Origin: Azospirillum sp. 47_25 | Lineage (GTDB): Bacteria; Pseudomonadota; Alphaproteobacteria; RF32; CAG-239 | Reading direction: 5' to 3' | DNA length: 64,000 bases | NCBI GenBank assembly: GCA_001917125.1 | Contig: MNTU01000038.1 | Location: forward strand, 1-64,000 | In this document: positions 53,785-62,245 of the stretch, piece by piece | Layout of the letters: every line of letters begins with the position of its first letter | Position numbering within the stretch: position 1 is the first letter of the stretch | The notes under the pieces: generated by a model | What the model saw: the letters and a program-made list of their open reading frames with translations, nothing else | What the model was told of the DNA's origin: nothing | The model's database searches: none | Translations under genes and position numbers: made by a program

Positions 53785-54732
53785 ATGAATAAAACTTTTA
53801 AGATATTAAGCATTGATGGTGGAGGTATAAGAGGAATTTTCTCTGCCCATATTTTGAAGAGAATCGAAGATGAGTATAATATAAAACTCAAAGATCATTT
53901 CGACCTAATTGCCGGTACAAGTACAGGAGCAATAATTGCAGGTTCTGTAGCTTGCGGTATTGACCTAGAAGAGGTTGTTAACCTATACAAAAATAAAGGT
54001 AAAGACATCTTCCCTAAAAGTTGGATATATAAAATCCCTGTTTTAAAAAAACTAGGAGAATTTCCTTTAACCAGTAGTAAGTATGATAAAAAGAATCTAA
54101 AAAAAATACTGGATGAAAAATTCAAAAATATAAAGTTGGGAGAAGTTGATAAGCCTCTGATAATACCAAGTAGTGACATTGCAAATGGTAAGGTTTTTGT
54201 CTTTAAGTCACAATATGATAAAGATTTTGTTCGAGATAAAAACACTCGAGTTGCAGATGCAATACTCTGCTCTTGCTCGGCTCCAATATATTTCAACCCA
54301 TCTGAAACAGATAACTATTTGTTAGCAGATGGAGGTCTATGGGCTAACAACCCTTCATTAATATCGGTCATTGATGCTAAAAGAAGGCTGGGCATAAACT
54401 TTTCTGATATAAAAATATTTTCAATCGGAACAGGTCTTTATAAACCAGAATATAATATGGATGTTCATAAAAATAAGAAAAAGAGGTGGGGTGCTATTAA
54501 TGGTTGGAAAGGATTGAAGCTATTAGATCTTATAATGTCCTTACAGGCCCAATCTGTTCATAATTACTTATCTTTGCTTCTAAAACCAGAGCAGATAAAA
54601 AGACTAAGTTTTGAATCAGAACAACCACTGCCTCTTGATGAGACAACCTGTGTAGATAAATTTTTATCAAAAGCTGACAGTATGTTTACGTATGAAGCAA
54701 CCAAAATTAAAGAATTTTTAGAAATTAAGTAA
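53785..54732 (+). CDS. Patatin-like phospholipase, CBASS effector (CapV-like)
   Basis: This 315-residue protein is a patatin-type lipase: the oxyanion-hole motif DGGGIRG (11-17), nucleophile motif GTSTG (Ser46 at 44-48) and the catalytic DGG (Asp182). In CBASS systems such CapV effectors degrade membrane phospholipids when a cyclic nucleotide made by the neighbouring CD-NTase appears on phage infection. It starts a three-gene operon with 12-bp gap to the CD-NTase. GC is low and codon use differs from the chromosome, a sign of transfer. Activation by a specific cyclic nucleotide is inferred. Confidence 0.93.
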   Translation: MNKTFKILSIDGGGIRGIFSAHILKRIEDEYNIKLKDHFDLIAGTSTGAIIAGSVACGIDLEEVVNLYKNKGKDIFPKSWIYKIPVLKKLGEFPLTSSKYDKKNLKKILDEKFKNIKLGEVDKPLIIPSSDIANGKVFVFKSQYDKDFVRDKNTRVADAILCSCSAPIYFNPSETDNYLLADGGLWANNPSLISVIDAKRRLGINFSDIKIFSIGTGLYKPEYNMDVHKNKKKRWGAINGWKGLKLLDLIMSLQAQSVHNYLSLLLKPEQIKRLSFESEQPLPLDETTCVDKFLSKADSMFTYEATKIKEFLEIK

Positions 54733-54744
54733 AGGAATTATGAT

Positions 54745-55896
54745 ATGGGAAAAACAGCAATTGAAATAATAGCAGAAAATATTGAGTTGCCAGATTCTTA
54801 TTATGAAACCGCAAAGTCAAGGTATGAAGATTTAGGAGAGTTCTTATGTACGGACTCAAACATAAGCATGTTCGAACCAAAAGTTTTTCCTCAAGGTTCT
54901 TTTAGATTAGGCACCGCAATAAAACCATTAAATGGTAATAGTGCATATGATCTCGATTTAACCTGTAGGTTGGAGAAAGGATTTAATAGTAGAAATAGCT
55001 CTCAAAAAGAGCTTAAAGATATTACAGGGAAAGCTATAGATGACTACATTCAAAAAAGAGGGATAAAAGAAGGTAAAGAAGAAAAAAGACGTTGTTGGAG
55101 AATAAATTATCAGGGAAATATAAACTTTCATATGGATATTGTTCCAGGCATCCCTTTAAATGATAAAAAATTTCTTGTTGAAAGTATGAAAGCATCTGGT
55201 ATGGATGAATCTCTTTCTGGGAAACTCGCAGATTTTGCATATAACATAACAGATAATAAAACAGATAACTACAATCATATAACTCAAAATTGGCCAATAA
55301 GCAATCCCGAAGGATATGCACAATGGTTTGAAAGTAGAATGCGTTTAGGTGTAGATTTTGTTGCTATAAATAAAGCCCATTACGAGGAGTTACCTTTCTT
55401 CAAACGCAAAACTATTCTGCAAAGAAGTGTACAAATTCTCAAACGGCATAGAGACATAATGTTCCAAAAGAATGATGATGTAAAACCTGTATCAATAATA
55501 ATAACAACACTTGCAGCTAGAGCATATCAAGGCGAAAGAGAATTAGATATCTCCATTTTTAATATATTAACTAAAATGGAGGAAATGCTCAATAATAAGG
55601 GATATGGCCCTAGAGTACCTAATCCTACAAAGCCTGAAGAAGATTTTGCAGATAAATGGAAAGAAGATCCACAGCTTGAGAAAAACTTCTATATGTGGAT
55701 AATGCAGGCTAAAGCAGACCTTTGCAATATTAAGGATGCTTCTAGCCTAAATGCTGTATTTGATAAAGCTCACAATAGTTTTGGATTAATTCTAAATGAA
55801 AGTATGTTTGAAGAAGATGCAATAAACATAAATAAAGTTCCTATTAAAAACAATCGGATTGAAGTTGCTAAACTTCCAAAGCCGCATATGAAATAA
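54745..55896 (+). CDS. CD-NTase (cGAS/DncV-like nucleotidyltransferase)
   Basis: This 383-residue enzyme is the CBASS sensor-synthase. It has GSFRLGT (Gly51-Ser52), the metal pair in YDLDL (Asp69, Asp71) and a third Asp in HMDIVP (Asp131), the complete catalytic set of the DncV clade. It makes a cyclic di- or trinucleotide that activates the patatin. AAGGA lies 8 nt before the ATG. The C-terminus ends PHMK, not in a Gly or Ala, which matters for E2-dependent modification of this enzyme in related systems. The nucleotide product cannot be read from the sequence. Confidence 0.92.
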   Translation: MGKTAIEIIAENIELPDSYYETAKSRYEDLGEFLCTDSNISMFEPKVFPQGSFRLGTAIKPLNGNSAYDLDLTCRLEKGFNSRNSSQKELKDITGKAIDDYIQKRGIKEGKEEKRRCWRINYQGNINFHMDIVPGIPLNDKKFLVESMKASGMDESLSGKLADFAYNITDNKTDNYNHITQNWPISNPEGYAQWFESRMRLGVDFVAINKAHYEELPFFKRKTILQRSVQILKRHRDIMFQKNDDVKPVSIIITTLAARAYQGERELDISIFNILTKMEEMLNNKGYGPRVPNPTKPEEDFADKWKEDPQLEKNFYMWIMQAKADLCNIKDASSLNAVFDKAHNSFGLILNESMFEEDAININKVPIKNNRIEVAKLPKPHMK

Positions 55897-55905
55897 GGAA
55901 AAACG

Positions 55906-56625
55906 ATGAAAGATACCATTGGAATTTTTGACTTTCTTAAAAACAATCCAGGCATATCTATTACTAGCATAGAAGAAACAGAAATAACCTTAACGGGCAA
56001 ATATGAATTATGCTCCTGTATGACCGGTTATGGAAACGTCGATGAAAATTATGAATTAGAAATAAAAATTCCAAATTCATTTCCTAAAGGTATTCCTATT
56101 GTCAGAGAAATTAGTAATAAAATCCCTCGAGATTATAATCATCATATAAATTTTACAGATGACTCCCTTTGCTTAGGATCCGATATTAGAATCCAAACTG
56201 AAATATACAATAATCCAACACTCGATGGATTTATGAATAAATGTATTGTACCATTTTTAACAGCGGCAACAATAAAAATTAAGACAGAGAATACAGAAGT
56301 ATTCAGAGGATTAGCTCACGGTGATAGAGGCCTCTTAGATGATTATAAAGATATTTTTTCTGTAAATACGGATGAACAAGTTATACAAATCCTTAAAGCC
56401 CTTGGTTTAAGGAAAAGAATAGCAAATAAATTGTTATGTCCATGTGGATGCGGAAAAAAGCTAGGTAATTGTAAATTACATTTTGTCATAAATAAAGTAC
56501 GAAAAATAAATTATAGATCTTGGTTTAAGCAACTTGATAAAAAACTAAAATTACGTCCACCTTCAAAAATCCCCAAACACCAAATAAACAAAATGATAAA
56601 TAAATTATTTAAAACACAACAATAA
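55906..56625 (+). CDS. E2-like CBASS accessory protein with C-terminal Cys/His motif
   Basis: This 239-residue protein has an E2 (UBC-like) domain with NFTDDSLCLG (catalytic-type Cys89, preceded by HHIN) and a C-terminal metal motif CPCGCGKKLGNC-KLH (Cys178, 180, 182, 189, His192) like SEC-C zinc modules. There is no E1/ThiF partner and no JAB protease in the operon, so it is a short (type II-short) CBASS accessory. In characterised relatives an E2 alone modifies the CD-NTase and controls its activity. It starts 10 bp after the CD-NTase. Confidence 0.85.
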   Translation: MKDTIGIFDFLKNNPGISITSIEETEITLTGKYELCSCMTGYGNVDENYELEIKIPNSFPKGIPIVREISNKIPRDYNHHINFTDDSLCLGSDIRIQTEIYNNPTLDGFMNKCIVPFLTAATIKIKTENTEVFRGLAHGDRGLLDDYKDIFSVNTDEQVIQILKALGLRKRIANKLLCPCGCGKKLGNCKLHFVINKVRKINYRSWFKQLDKKLKLRPPSKIPKHQINKMINKLFKTQQ

Positions 56626-56640
56626 AGAATAGAATTAATA

Positions 56641-57342
56641 TTACGCGGCAACCATATATAAGGTCATTACATAGTCGATCATCTTAACTAAACTACGTGC
56701 TTGTTCAGGAGTGGATAGATTTTCCAATAAAATAACATTGATTTTTGACTGGCTCTTATCTGCTGAAGCAGCAAAGGACTGCCCAAAATTAGAATTAATA
56801 CAAGCTGCTATTTTAGAGGCCAAAATTTTTAATTCAGCATCAACGTCTGTTTCATTAATCTTTGCTCGATCCAGAAAGGTGCTTTTATTTAAGATAAACG
56901 TCAACTGATTGTTTTTTCTAAAAGTGTTCGGGATAATAACGAATTGTCCCTTTTTATAAGAATTCTCATCAGACAAATCTTTGCCTATATCAAAAATATG
57001 CTCATGATCTGTCAACATAAAATAGCGCGTACCATTGCCAAAGTTCTTATCCTCAGAAATCAGTGGCCGACTGCGGTTTATCCAATTTTCAATCTCCTGT
57101 TTTAGAACATTATCAAATGTATCCTTTTTCCCCATGTTGCGAATAATACTGCGGATTGCCACTAGTAGAACTAAAGCAGAAACAATCGTACCCGAAATGG
57201 ATATTAACGCATCCAAGACAGCTTCCTTAGAAAATCCATTGATAGAAGCCTTATACAGGACTGCCGAGATAGCCAACAAAGCTGCTATTCCACCTATATA
57301 AACCTCTATATTATGAATACTTTTCTCCTCTTTATTATCCAT
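56641..57342 (-). CDS. Two-TM membrane protein with C-terminal soluble domain
   Basis: This 233-residue protein has two hydrophobic spans (about residues 14-31 and 41-65) and a soluble C-terminal domain of about 165 residues with strand-helix pattern (YFMLTDHEHIFDIG, VIIPNTFRKNNQ, INVILLENLSTPEQ). I recognise no family. It starts one base after the end of the beta-CASP nuclease gene, so the two are cotranscribed. Such two-TM proteins are often effectors in defence cassettes; that role here is inference. Confidence 0.6.
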   Translation of the reverse strand: MDNKEEKSIHNIEVYIGGIAALLAISAVLYKASINGFSKEAVLDALISISGTIVSALVLLVAIRSIIRNMGKKDTFDNVLKQEIENWINRSRPLISEDKNFGNGTRYFMLTDHEHIFDIGKDLSDENSYKKGQFVIIPNTFRKNNQLTFILNKSTFLDRAKINETDVDAELKILASKIAACINSNFGQSFAASADKSQSKINVILLENLSTPEQARSLVKMIDYVMTLYMVAA

Positions 57343-58572
57343 TTATAACTCCATTTCTTCATTATCATTCAACGCAATAATATCCGCATCAAACAAGTCG
57401 GTATATTTATCCTTACATACCGTATGGATTGGAATAATATGTTTCGGTTTGACGGCTTTTACAAAATTTTGTAAATCTTTAACACAAGCATGCCCTGACG
57501 TATGTACATAAACCAATTTATCTTTCAAATCGTGCCAATATCCCGGTTTATCTAAGTACCCAGACCAGAGCGAATATATTAATTGCATATTTTCAGCGCC
57601 AAACTTTTCAAAAAGTTTTTCGGTTATTGCAAAATTGGCCTTCACAACATATTTTTCAGGATTTGCCGCTATTTCATCAAAAGTAACTTTTGCCGTTTTA
57701 TAATGGTACAAATCACCACTTTCCGCTAGTTTGCGTGTAATAGAATTACTCGCAAAATAAATTCGAATATTATTCCAACCAAATTGCGGCAAATGAGGAC
57801 TTATTTTCCGCAAATTTTCCAAAATCGCACAGCTGTACGGATCTAGCACCAAAATTTTGTTTTGCCGTACACAAGCATTATAAACCGACACTAATCGGTC
57901 AATATTTTGTGTCGAAAAGACAATAAGCGATAGCTTAGGTTTCGCAAATAATTCCGTTAACTGTTTTTCAACATCGTATTCCGTCAGCTGTTCTTGTTTC
58001 TCTCGTCCTAAAGTCGAACCTTCTAACAATAAATAATCCGGCAGTGTTACGTTGTCCTCAAGATTTTGACTCCGCCATGCTCGCCGACCATGAAAACGAA
58101 TCTCGCCGGAATAAAGAATCCGTTTACACTCCCCCGAAATTTCAAAAGCCATCGCTACTGCAGCGCTATGATCAACCTCATAGGCTCGGACACTAAAATC
58201 ATCGATTCTCACTTCTTCGCCATCGGATATTTCTATAATATTTAAATCCGCATAATTTTCTTTCCCAAACAACGGCACAACTTTTTTCAAAATAATTGCC
58301 GCCGCTTTACTCATATAAATAGGAATATTTTTATTAATCAGACTAAGCAACCCATAATGATCCGGATGAGCATGACTAATAAATACTGCGGCAACACCGC
58401 TCTCCTCACCAAACAAACCGGAAATATTCGGCTTATAACAGCTAATGTCCAAATCCTCATCAATCGCATTCAAGGGTAAACCAATATCAAAAACAATCCG
58501 CTTACGGCCATTGTCGAATTCAATACAGTTGCCGCCAATCTCATTAGTCCCGCGATGGATTATCAATTTCAT
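57343..58572 (-). CDS. RNase J/CPSF-like beta-CASP metallo-beta-lactamase
   Basis: This 409-residue protein has the MBL zinc motif HAHPDH (67-72), His135, the C-terminal SGHA motif (His361) and PIHTV (His383), arranged as in beta-CASP nucleases such as RNase J. The motif usually SGD (Asp ligand) is SGE at residues 155-157, an unusual substitution. Expected activity is RNA or ssDNA cleavage. It overlaps the PD-(D/E)XK gene by 4 bp and is followed immediately by the two-TM gene. Confidence 0.85.
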   Translation of the reverse strand: MKLIIHRGTNEIGGNCIEFDNGRKRIVFDIGLPLNAIDEDLDISCYKPNISGLFGEESGVAAVFISHAHPDHYGLLSLINKNIPIYMSKAAAIILKKVVPLFGKENYADLNIIEISDGEEVRIDDFSVRAYEVDHSAAVAMAFEISGECKRILYSGEIRFHGRRAWRSQNLEDNVTLPDYLLLEGSTLGREKQEQLTEYDVEKQLTELFAKPKLSLIVFSTQNIDRLVSVYNACVRQNKILVLDPYSCAILENLRKISPHLPQFGWNNIRIYFASNSITRKLAESGDLYHYKTAKVTFDEIAANPEKYVVKANFAITEKLFEKFGAENMQLIYSLWSGYLDKPGYWHDLKDKLVYVHTSGHACVKDLQNFVKAVKPKHIIPIHTVCKDKYTDLFDADIIALNDNEEMEL

Positions 58573-59276
58573 GCTTTGTCAATCCCGCCTGTTTCGTTAA
58601 TCAGAAAAATGCTTACCCCTAGTGTATTCCTTAGTTTTTGCAAAGATAAATCACCTAAACCGGTGGCGGCAAAACTTTGCTTATAAATCAAAACAGCCGG
58701 TATAACTTGACTATTTGCCGGAAAGTTAAAGTCTTTTAACAGCTTGGCATGATTAACTTGCTTATAATAAGTGTATGTCTCCAAGATACAACGTAACAAA
58801 GTTTCTTGACTATTTGATTTCTTAAACTCCAGCAGATACAAAATATTATCATTTTCAGAAAATGATATTAAGTCAATTTTTCCCGCCACGCTGCCACGGA
58901 CATCTTTTATCGGTACCTGAAAATCTATAATTTTTCCAAGATGTTCATAATCTTTGCCATACATACTTTTGGCCAACCATTCCTCTTGCCGCCGAATAGC
59001 ACCTGCTTTAATCTCTTTAATTTTACTGACATCGGGGATTAATTGTTCATGACCATCTGTTTTATAAGAAGATTGCCGTTCAACCGCTTTGATATTGCCC
59101 AATGCGGCCAAATTATCTAATACAAATTCAGCCGCAATATCTTCATATCGTTCCTTTGTATCGCTCGTTATTCCACGATAATTCAAAAAACCTTGAGCAT
59201 AAAAACTGTCAATATCACAAACAGCATTCTGCAATAAATCCAGGAATTCTGCTTTCAAATACCTTTGAATTGCCAT
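58569..59276 (-). CDS. PD-(D/E)XK nuclease-like protein
   Basis: This 235-residue protein has GKIDLISFS (Asp135) followed after 14 residues by LEFKK (Glu150, Lys152), the core of the PD-(D/E)XK nuclease fold, with an upstream helix bearing Glu46. Secondary pattern fits the VRR/Cas4-like class. It may cut DNA, or be a catalytically altered recruiter. It overlaps the beta-CASP gene by 4 bp and follows the repeat-protein gene by one base. Confidence 0.7.
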   Translation of the reverse strand: MAIQRYLKAEFLDLLQNAVCDIDSFYAQGFLNYRGITSDTKERYEDIAAEFVLDNLAALGNIKAVERQSSYKTDGHEQLIPDVSKIKEIKAGAIRRQEEWLAKSMYGKDYEHLGKIIDFQVPIKDVRGSVAGKIDLISFSENDNILYLLEFKKSNSQETLLRCILETYTYYKQVNHAKLLKDFNFPANSQVIPAVLIYKQSFAATGLGDLSLQKLRNTLGVSIFLINETGGIDKA

Positions 59277-59277
59277 T

Positions 59278-59535
59278 CTACAGCAAACCTTCTAAAGTTA
59301 AAATTTTAACAAAAGCTTCTCCCAAATCTCTATATTGTGTAATTCGACTGCCACAATACTTTTTAATATCTCGTCCGGTAAGTTCATAAAGCTTACTTCC
59401 GCAATATTTTTTAATATATCTTCCATCAAATTCGTATAACTTGCTGCCACAGTATTTTTTTATATACTTGCCATCAAATTCAAATAATTTTCTAGAACCA
59501 TCTAAAATATATTTTCCATCATATTTATAAGCCAT
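59278..59535 (-). CDS. Small four-repeat protein (16-residue beta repeats)
   Basis: This 85-residue protein consists of four 16-residue units of the type (Y/F)-x-(F/Y)-DG-(K/R)-Y-IKKYCGSKL (about residues 2-66) and a short helical tail. The pattern resembles a small four-bladed beta structure; similar repeats are annotated as 4-fold beta flower proteins (memory, not checked). The ATG at 59535 has GGGAG 7 nt upstream. It starts the leftward cassette and is divergent from the XRE gene. The DNA repeats are also visible. Confidence 0.65.
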   Translation of the reverse strand: MAYKYDGKYILDGSRKLFEFDGKYIKKYCGSKLYEFDGRYIKKYCGSKLYELTGRDIKKYCGSRITQYRDLGEAFVKILTLEGLL

Positions 59536-59678
59536 AGTGCTTCTCCCATTAAAAATCTTGATATTCGACATGATAAATTCTTATTGCAAATAGTCAATAA
59601 AATTAAATTGGATTAGCTCAATAGTTTGTATTTTTTTATTATTGTACACTCCCAATAAATATTTATCGGGGATGTGCT

Positions 59679-60008
59679 ATGTTGTCAGAAGAAGATTTTA
59701 AAACCACCGTTGCTACGGCAATTCGCAAGATGAGAAACGCCGAGAAGAAATCCTGCGAAGAATTGGCCGCACACAGCGATATTGATTATTCATCGCTTAA
59801 TCTGATTGAAAACGGCAAGCAATCACCTAAGGCTTACACTTTATACAAAATTCTTTTATCTCTCGGAGTTGATATCTGTTCGGTTATTTCTCAAGAAGGA
59901 AACAGAATTAAAGAACCTGAAGAAATTTTAATCAACAAAATTTCCCGCCTAAACAATAAACAGCAAGAAATTTTATTAAAATTTTTAAACGAATTTATCC
60001 GTTCATAA
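59679..60008 (+). CDS. XRE-family HTH regulator
   Basis: This 109-residue protein has a helix-turn-helix (about residues 12-60: RKMRNAEKKSCEELAAHSDIDYSSLNLIENGKQSPK, the usual XRE spacing) and a C-terminal helical part. It is divergent from the four-gene cassette and shares an AT-rich 143-bp intergenic region with it, so it probably represses the cassette and itself. It is also beside the phage module, so a phage regulator is an alternative. Confidence 0.85.
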   Translation: MLSEEDFKTTVATAIRKMRNAEKKSCEELAAHSDIDYSSLNLIENGKQSPKAYTLYKILLSLGVDICSVISQEGNRIKEPEEILINKISRLNNKQQEILLKFLNEFIRS

Positions 60009-60038
60009 TGAGAAAGTTTCGCCTTTTGAATACGGAGC

Positions 60039-61571
60039 TTATCTTCTATAGGCTCGCCCCAATTTTGGATTTCTCATGGGGTGCGGTCGAGAAGTATTGC
60101 TGCCGACATAATATCCGTCTCGTATCACTAACCCCGTAGCGGCATAATGAGAAGTATGTGATGTTTGTGTATATTCTGTCAGATAAAGGATTGCCTGGCT
60201 AAAAGCATCGCATAAATCTTTAAACGTGCATTGCGGAAAGGTCAGTAACTCCTCTAAAAATATTTCAAAATTATTGCCATAAGTAGCCGGAAAGGAACAG
60301 TTTCCATTTTGAATATGAACTGAAGCTGCTCCAAACCGTACTTCTTTATCTTTGTTTGGCCGAACCGCAACAACCTCTATATCCGGTCTACAATTCAAAG
60401 ATTGGATAAGCTGAGTTCCCGATGATTTGTCTTCAATCAACAATTTGACCGGAAGACTATATTTACTCCTAGTTTGCTCATAGATCATAATAACCTTTTG
60501 TAACAATTCAGGAAATGTAAAACGTCCGCGAAAACAATCCAACATCTGCCACTTATTATTATAGTCAATCCCGATAATCACGCAGGCCGAATAGGCATTA
60601 TTGTCACCGCATTTACTGGCCGTATCCCAAGAGATAATCAATTCTTTCATCGGATTAGCTATTTCCGCGTAATATTTCAACCATTCCTTTTTTACCAAAT
60701 TTCCCAACGGAGAAATAGGCATCTGCTGATATTGCGCGCAAAAATGATACTCGCCGCTGTTAAACTTAATATCTTGGAGAATTTCTAAATCCTCTCTTTC
60801 AGGATGCAAAGCCTCTCCCTTTTTGCGCGTTATGGTCTTATATTCGCCCAAAGGTGTTTTAATTTTCCATACTTCATCTTCCATTGCAATTGCCGGAATT
60901 TTAATATGTCTGACATCTGGAGTACGGTTAATAATATAGCCGCATAAATTGTCCAAATGCAAACGCTGCATAATTAGCAGAATTTTTCCTGTACGTTTGT
61001 CATTTAGGCGCGAATAAAGCGTATTACCATACCAATCATTAACCTTTTTACGCTGAACATCAGACAATGCATCTGTTGGTTTTATCGGATCATCAATAAC
61101 TATCCAATCCGCACCACGTCCGGTTAACGTACCGCCGACAGAAGTAGCATATCGGCCACCACTAGCAATCGTATGAAAATCATTAACAGCACTTTTATCA
61201 GCAGAAAGCACCGCCTGCGGAAACAAATCGCGATACCAAGAACTGATCATCACCATACGGCATTGTCCTGCCAAGGTTTCTGCAAGCTCATCATTATAAC
61301 TGACACAAATTATATTTGCCTTGGGATCATGTCCGAGAATAAAAGCCGGTAAAGCAACCGAACAAATTACGGATTTTAGATTCCTTGGCGGAATATTGAT
61401 AATCAGCCGCCGATTCTTACCGCTCATCATATCCTCAAGCTCCTGACAAATATAATCTATATGCCAGTTACCCTTAAACTCACCATTTGAAACTTCTTGA
61501 AAACATTTTTCAACAAAACTAGCAAAGTGGCAACGTAATATCGCTTGCAAATCAACTAAAGAACTCATCAT
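60039..61571 (-). CDS. terL: Phage terminase large subunit
   Basis: This 510-residue packaging ATPase/nuclease has an ATPase segment with PPRNLKSVICSV (a degenerate Walker A), NIICVSYNDEL, RGADWIVIDDPI (Walker B) and a C-terminal nuclease with ISWDTASKCGD and LIEDKSSG. It pumps DNA into proheads. It is preceded (upstream in its own orientation) by two small phage genes that could replace the small subunit. It anchors the prophage-like segment. Confidence 0.9.
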   Translation of the reverse strand: MMSSLVDLQAILRCHFASFVEKCFQEVSNGEFKGNWHIDYICQELEDMMSGKNRRLIINIPPRNLKSVICSVALPAFILGHDPKANIICVSYNDELAETLAGQCRMVMISSWYRDLFPQAVLSADKSAVNDFHTIASGGRYATSVGGTLTGRGADWIVIDDPIKPTDALSDVQRKKVNDWYGNTLYSRLNDKRTGKILLIMQRLHLDNLCGYIINRTPDVRHIKIPAIAMEDEVWKIKTPLGEYKTITRKKGEALHPEREDLEILQDIKFNSGEYHFCAQYQQMPISPLGNLVKKEWLKYYAEIANPMKELIISWDTASKCGDNNAYSACVIIGIDYNNKWQMLDCFRGRFTFPELLQKVIMIYEQTRSKYSLPVKLLIEDKSSGTQLIQSLNCRPDIEVVAVRPNKDKEVRFGAASVHIQNGNCSFPATYGNNFEIFLEELLTFPQCTFKDLCDAFSQAILYLTEYTQTSHTSHYAATGLVIRDGYYVGSNTSRPHPMRNPKLGRAYRR

Positions 61572-61878
61572 AAACGATCTCCTTTAAAAACTCATCACTT
61601 TCCAAACCGGCCTTTTTTCTGATTTCTTCAACTTCTTGAAGAAGTTTCTGTTTCAAAGAAGCACTCATCGAAGATTCTGTAATTTTAGCTACCGAAAGAT
61701 TAACAATTTTCTTCTTTGCATCTGCTGCATACGAAGCCACCTTTTTCCCAAAAAAATGTTTCTTTAACATTTCTGCGCACTCCTTACAAATTTTTCGGTC
61801 TTTTTCTAATAAAGACAATCGTTTTGCTTCCGCCTCAAAAAGTTTAATTATTAATTTCATTATGTCTTTATCAGTCAT
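61552..61878 (-). CDS. Small phage protein upstream of terminase
   Basis: This 108-residue, largely helical, charged protein has a cluster of Cys (KICKECAEM) in the middle. The ATG at 61878 has GAGGAG 7 nt upstream and its stop overlaps the terminase start. Its position suggests a terminase accessory or small subunit. It overlaps the DUF5681 gene by 8 bp. No family was recognised. Confidence 0.65.
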   Translation of the reverse strand: MTDKDIMKLIIKLFEAEAKRLSLLEKDRKICKECAEMLKKHFFGKKVASYAADAKKKIVNLSVAKITESSMSASLKQKLLQEVEEIRKKAGLESDEFLKEIVYDEFFS

Positions 61879-62245
61879 AATTTTTCTCCTCATTAAATTT
61901 CTTGATAAAATTTTCAACAATGCTCTGGTCATTAGAACTCAAGGCTTTCAAAGCCTGTTGTTTTTCTTCCTCCTTAAGGTCAATTTGCAACAAATAAGGA
62001 AAAAGCGCGGCAATAGCCTTAATCTCGCCTTTTACAGCCGCATTGACTAGCTGAGTCAACATCGCAAGTTTCTTGGATATTTTTACTGGCTTGCCTTCCT
62101 GAGTAATTGTAATTTTTTGTTCCAAAACATCGTTCAGCAATTTTAATGTATTGCAGGAACCTTTCGGACGACCTTTAGTATTACCAGATTTTCCTTTTTG
62201 AAAACGACTATGCAACGGAGGTTTTCCATACCCAACATCAGACAT
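61871..62245 (-). CDS. DUF5681-family phage protein
   Basis: This 124-residue protein has the segment QKGKSGNTKGRPKGS near residue 17, typical of DUF5681 proteins that are encoded immediately upstream of terminase large subunits. Its role is probably terminase-related DNA binding. The start at 62245 overlaps the methyltransferase gene by 8 bp, so the module is tightly coupled. Confidence 0.75.
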   Translation of the reverse strand: MSDVGYGKPPLHSRFQKGKSGNTKGRPKGSCNTLKLLNDVLEQKITITQEGKPVKISKKLAMLTQLVNAAVKGEIKAIAALFPYLLQIDLKEEEKQQALKALSSNDQSIVENFIKKFNEEKNYD

